From Caecitellus pseudoparvulus (lineage: Eukaryota > Bigyra: Bicosoecida), in assembly GCA_965644315.1 (NCBI GenBank), contig CBFFRQ010000032.1, positions 1-64,000 on the forward strand: 64,000 nt of DNA. The letters run 5' to 3'. The position numbers were made by a program, and so were the translations under genes. Positions 63,701 to 64,000 of this stretch are shown piece after piece. Each line of letters starts with the position of its first letter. The first letter of the stretch is position 1. A model generated the notes under the pieces. That model made no database searches, had not been told where the DNA came from, and was given only the letters and a program-made list of their open reading frames with translations.

Positions 63701-64000
63701 GCTGGCAACCTGCTTATTGCTAGCGTCAACCTGGACTCCAGCCGCGTCGCAGGCGTCGGCGGTGGCCTGCTCGTGTCGGGCGTGGGCTCGGTGTCTGTCG
63801 CTGACGTCCAACTCGGAAACAACGTTGCAGATGAAGATTGTGCTGGAGGGCTCGTGCGCAGCGTGGGGCATGCCAACTTCTTCAACTTGTCCGTCGAATC
63901 CTCTCGTGCTGGGGCGAGCGGCGGCGGGTTCTGCATTGAGCACGTGCAAACCGCCGACTTCTCAGGCTGGACGCGCTTTTCCAACAACTCTGCATTGACA
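60716..64000 (+). CDS. Large secreted beta-helix-like surface protein, 3' end outside window
   Basis: A single frame without a stop runs from ATG 60716 to the window end (1095 codons). It starts with a signal peptide (MVVFRASVTVWPLVLILAGW, cleavage near GVGA-QEDS). The first ~750 residues are Ser/Ala/Gly-rich with many N-x-S/T sites and spaced cysteines. WFGWSMAAID...GSALIVGAPTNGSS recalls an FG-GAP/integrin-alpha-like propeller blade (FG-x-S-V-A...VGAP), and FGSSVMW is a second such start. From ~residue 800 (SAGSIRMLSAGSVSLTCLTL…) to the end, short strands with repeated G, N and V turns (LDSSRVAGVGGGLLVSGVGS, VSVADVQLGNNVADEDCAGG) are typical of right-handed parallel beta-helices. It is probably a cell-surface or secreted protein. 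The anchor, if any, lies beyond the window. Confidence 0.65.
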   Translation, partial: MVVFRASVTVWPLVLILAGWCGVGAQEDSSLLHVSLPSAVGALTGTAWHTTGMALKSTNSILFMSLGSGFGNVSLAAWLHSPQTAPVPPTAHCTSAGPLPVPGDVAAFSDDALGMSFVLEGVTGADASGQPCAAVAAPGMCVGAVRLWAVSQFDGRSSGIQLVPANGSVGTDPGPGTGLAYTSTPLNALPAQLPPRLWGAAVDISRHFAATTGLDVLNASCSAQAHTVAVMAPRDVHTSWESGPAFVALLGPSPDQHLAGASSWGQALASTEAGVAIGSPLSAHPSAGGHVDSGSVAWACAALLATANASESCAATFASGWQHAANETIESQPSVMQPLQVASQILVHPTPDAGQWFGWSMAAIDEGSGSALIVGAPTNGSSSATPSVVVFSLNSSGLWDSPTVLEAPVPCAQFGSSVMWSNASRTVTITAAGCPIIRQGAAPSSSMEQLVLGNVTMPESTEQPDSEFLLSMEAGARSPAFGRLLDLPGGLHSPAGGPTVAHIPAAEASLGFADVQWTYKVGAAGSDPSDSTAWELVSSTWEEDGVQAGKPVPASQPWQGKVSGALLQNSDDEHAMQSVVTPRASNASLSFSLAPVVAAENCSAGSGTVTFDLWAAHAGDQDQATFFDAHCFSSLASAISFLQLASAQAAGRSALDTAPHSPQLVGSLDQSDVLWSGANLTSCAAPTGDCSVRFHPQLMQRAAVFVHGAVAVSGHDPLLGEASLPFTLEVSGAPTFPTHISLPSSAGFSTLLQEAGRALWIPARNVPHVAGSGGALREVHAAGPLTQAVKQAAESCGQQASLRMHAVNATSAGSIRMLSAGSVSLTCLTLACAKDPVLALPGTDTLSTGAPLVELRNAASAIVSNVLVVLNQVDRPMVHMAQVGQAVVRGMSGNFSSIVGGVEVHHSRSAFRQVTFDQVDSSALVGVSVAGISSLPAAATPAGLRQHLVEQSSGLPGVGAGCIAIVGEGKSVIWGISALGCTSTASDGGALRVSGAGNLLIASVNLDSSRVAGVGGGLLVSGVGSVSVADVQLGNNVADEDCAGGLVRSVGHANFFNLSVESSRAGASGGGFCIEHVQTADFSGWTRFSNNSALT

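Overview
The window is nuclear DNA from a GC-rich, probably single-celled eukaryote. It has GT-AG introns, mostly 60-170 nt long. It has secretory-pathway proteins: a signal-peptide M28 peptidase, a GT18-like glycosyltransferase and large cysteine-rich or beta-helix surface proteins. It has a probable flagellar protein (CFAP97-like), expanded ankyrin and Sel1 families, a Crinkler/RHS-type P-loop protein and LINE retrotransposons. Telomeric CCCTAA-type repeats mark the left part. No prokaryotic operon, rRNA, tRNA or CRISPR was seen. The species cannot be named from the sequence; a heterotrophic flagellate (stramenopile-like or similar) would fit.

Region 1 (1-21986) is a head-to-tail stack of non-LTR retrotransposons, all on the + strand. 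Every element ends at its 3' side in ATGCATTG...CTAACC, in several cases followed by CCCTAA repeats. Most elements are 5'-truncated to different extents. The stack holds copy A of family 1 (1-4106, cut by the window edge), full-length copy B (4107-11719), a family-2 element with only the first part of the ORF and no endonuclease/RT (11720-14662), a ~100-bp scrap, a 35-bp telomeric tract, a ~460-bp 3' fragment, a 5'-truncated copy C with an open frame (15272-21724), and a family-2 3' fragment (21725-21986). The orientation is what repeated target-primed insertion at a chromosome end on the left would give. The region is read as subtelomeric, built outward from an eroded host gene that starts at 21987.

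Region 2 (21987-32858) holds the eroded host gene, a Crinkler/RHS-like NTPase gene (24080-28287, minus), and a cysteine-rich multi-module surface protein (28969-31818, minus) with gene-poor gaps between them.

Region 3 (32859-44276) is a repeat-protein cluster. It has three members of one ankyrin family (32859-33923 plus; 40667-43030 and 43488-44276 minus) that share a C-terminal DAVW-G-S motif. Between them is a giant Sel1/Ala-Pro gene (34193-40261, minus) built from ~603/609-bp units in a 1815-bp higher-order repeat.

Region 4 (44926-64000) is dense ordinary gene space: an M28 carboxypeptidase Q-like protein, a CFAP97-like protein, a long coiled-coil protein, an unknown acidic protein, a GT18-like glycosyltransferase, an unknown three-exon gene, and the first 1095 codons of a secreted beta-helix-like protein that runs off the window.

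A recurring motif, CGA(A/T)TTCCGCA(C/G), lies 10-210 bp upstream of several starts and in the 5' leaders of both LINE families. It is a candidate core-promoter element. Several frame breaks are single-base homopolymer indels, so some 'pseudogenes' may be sequencing noise.
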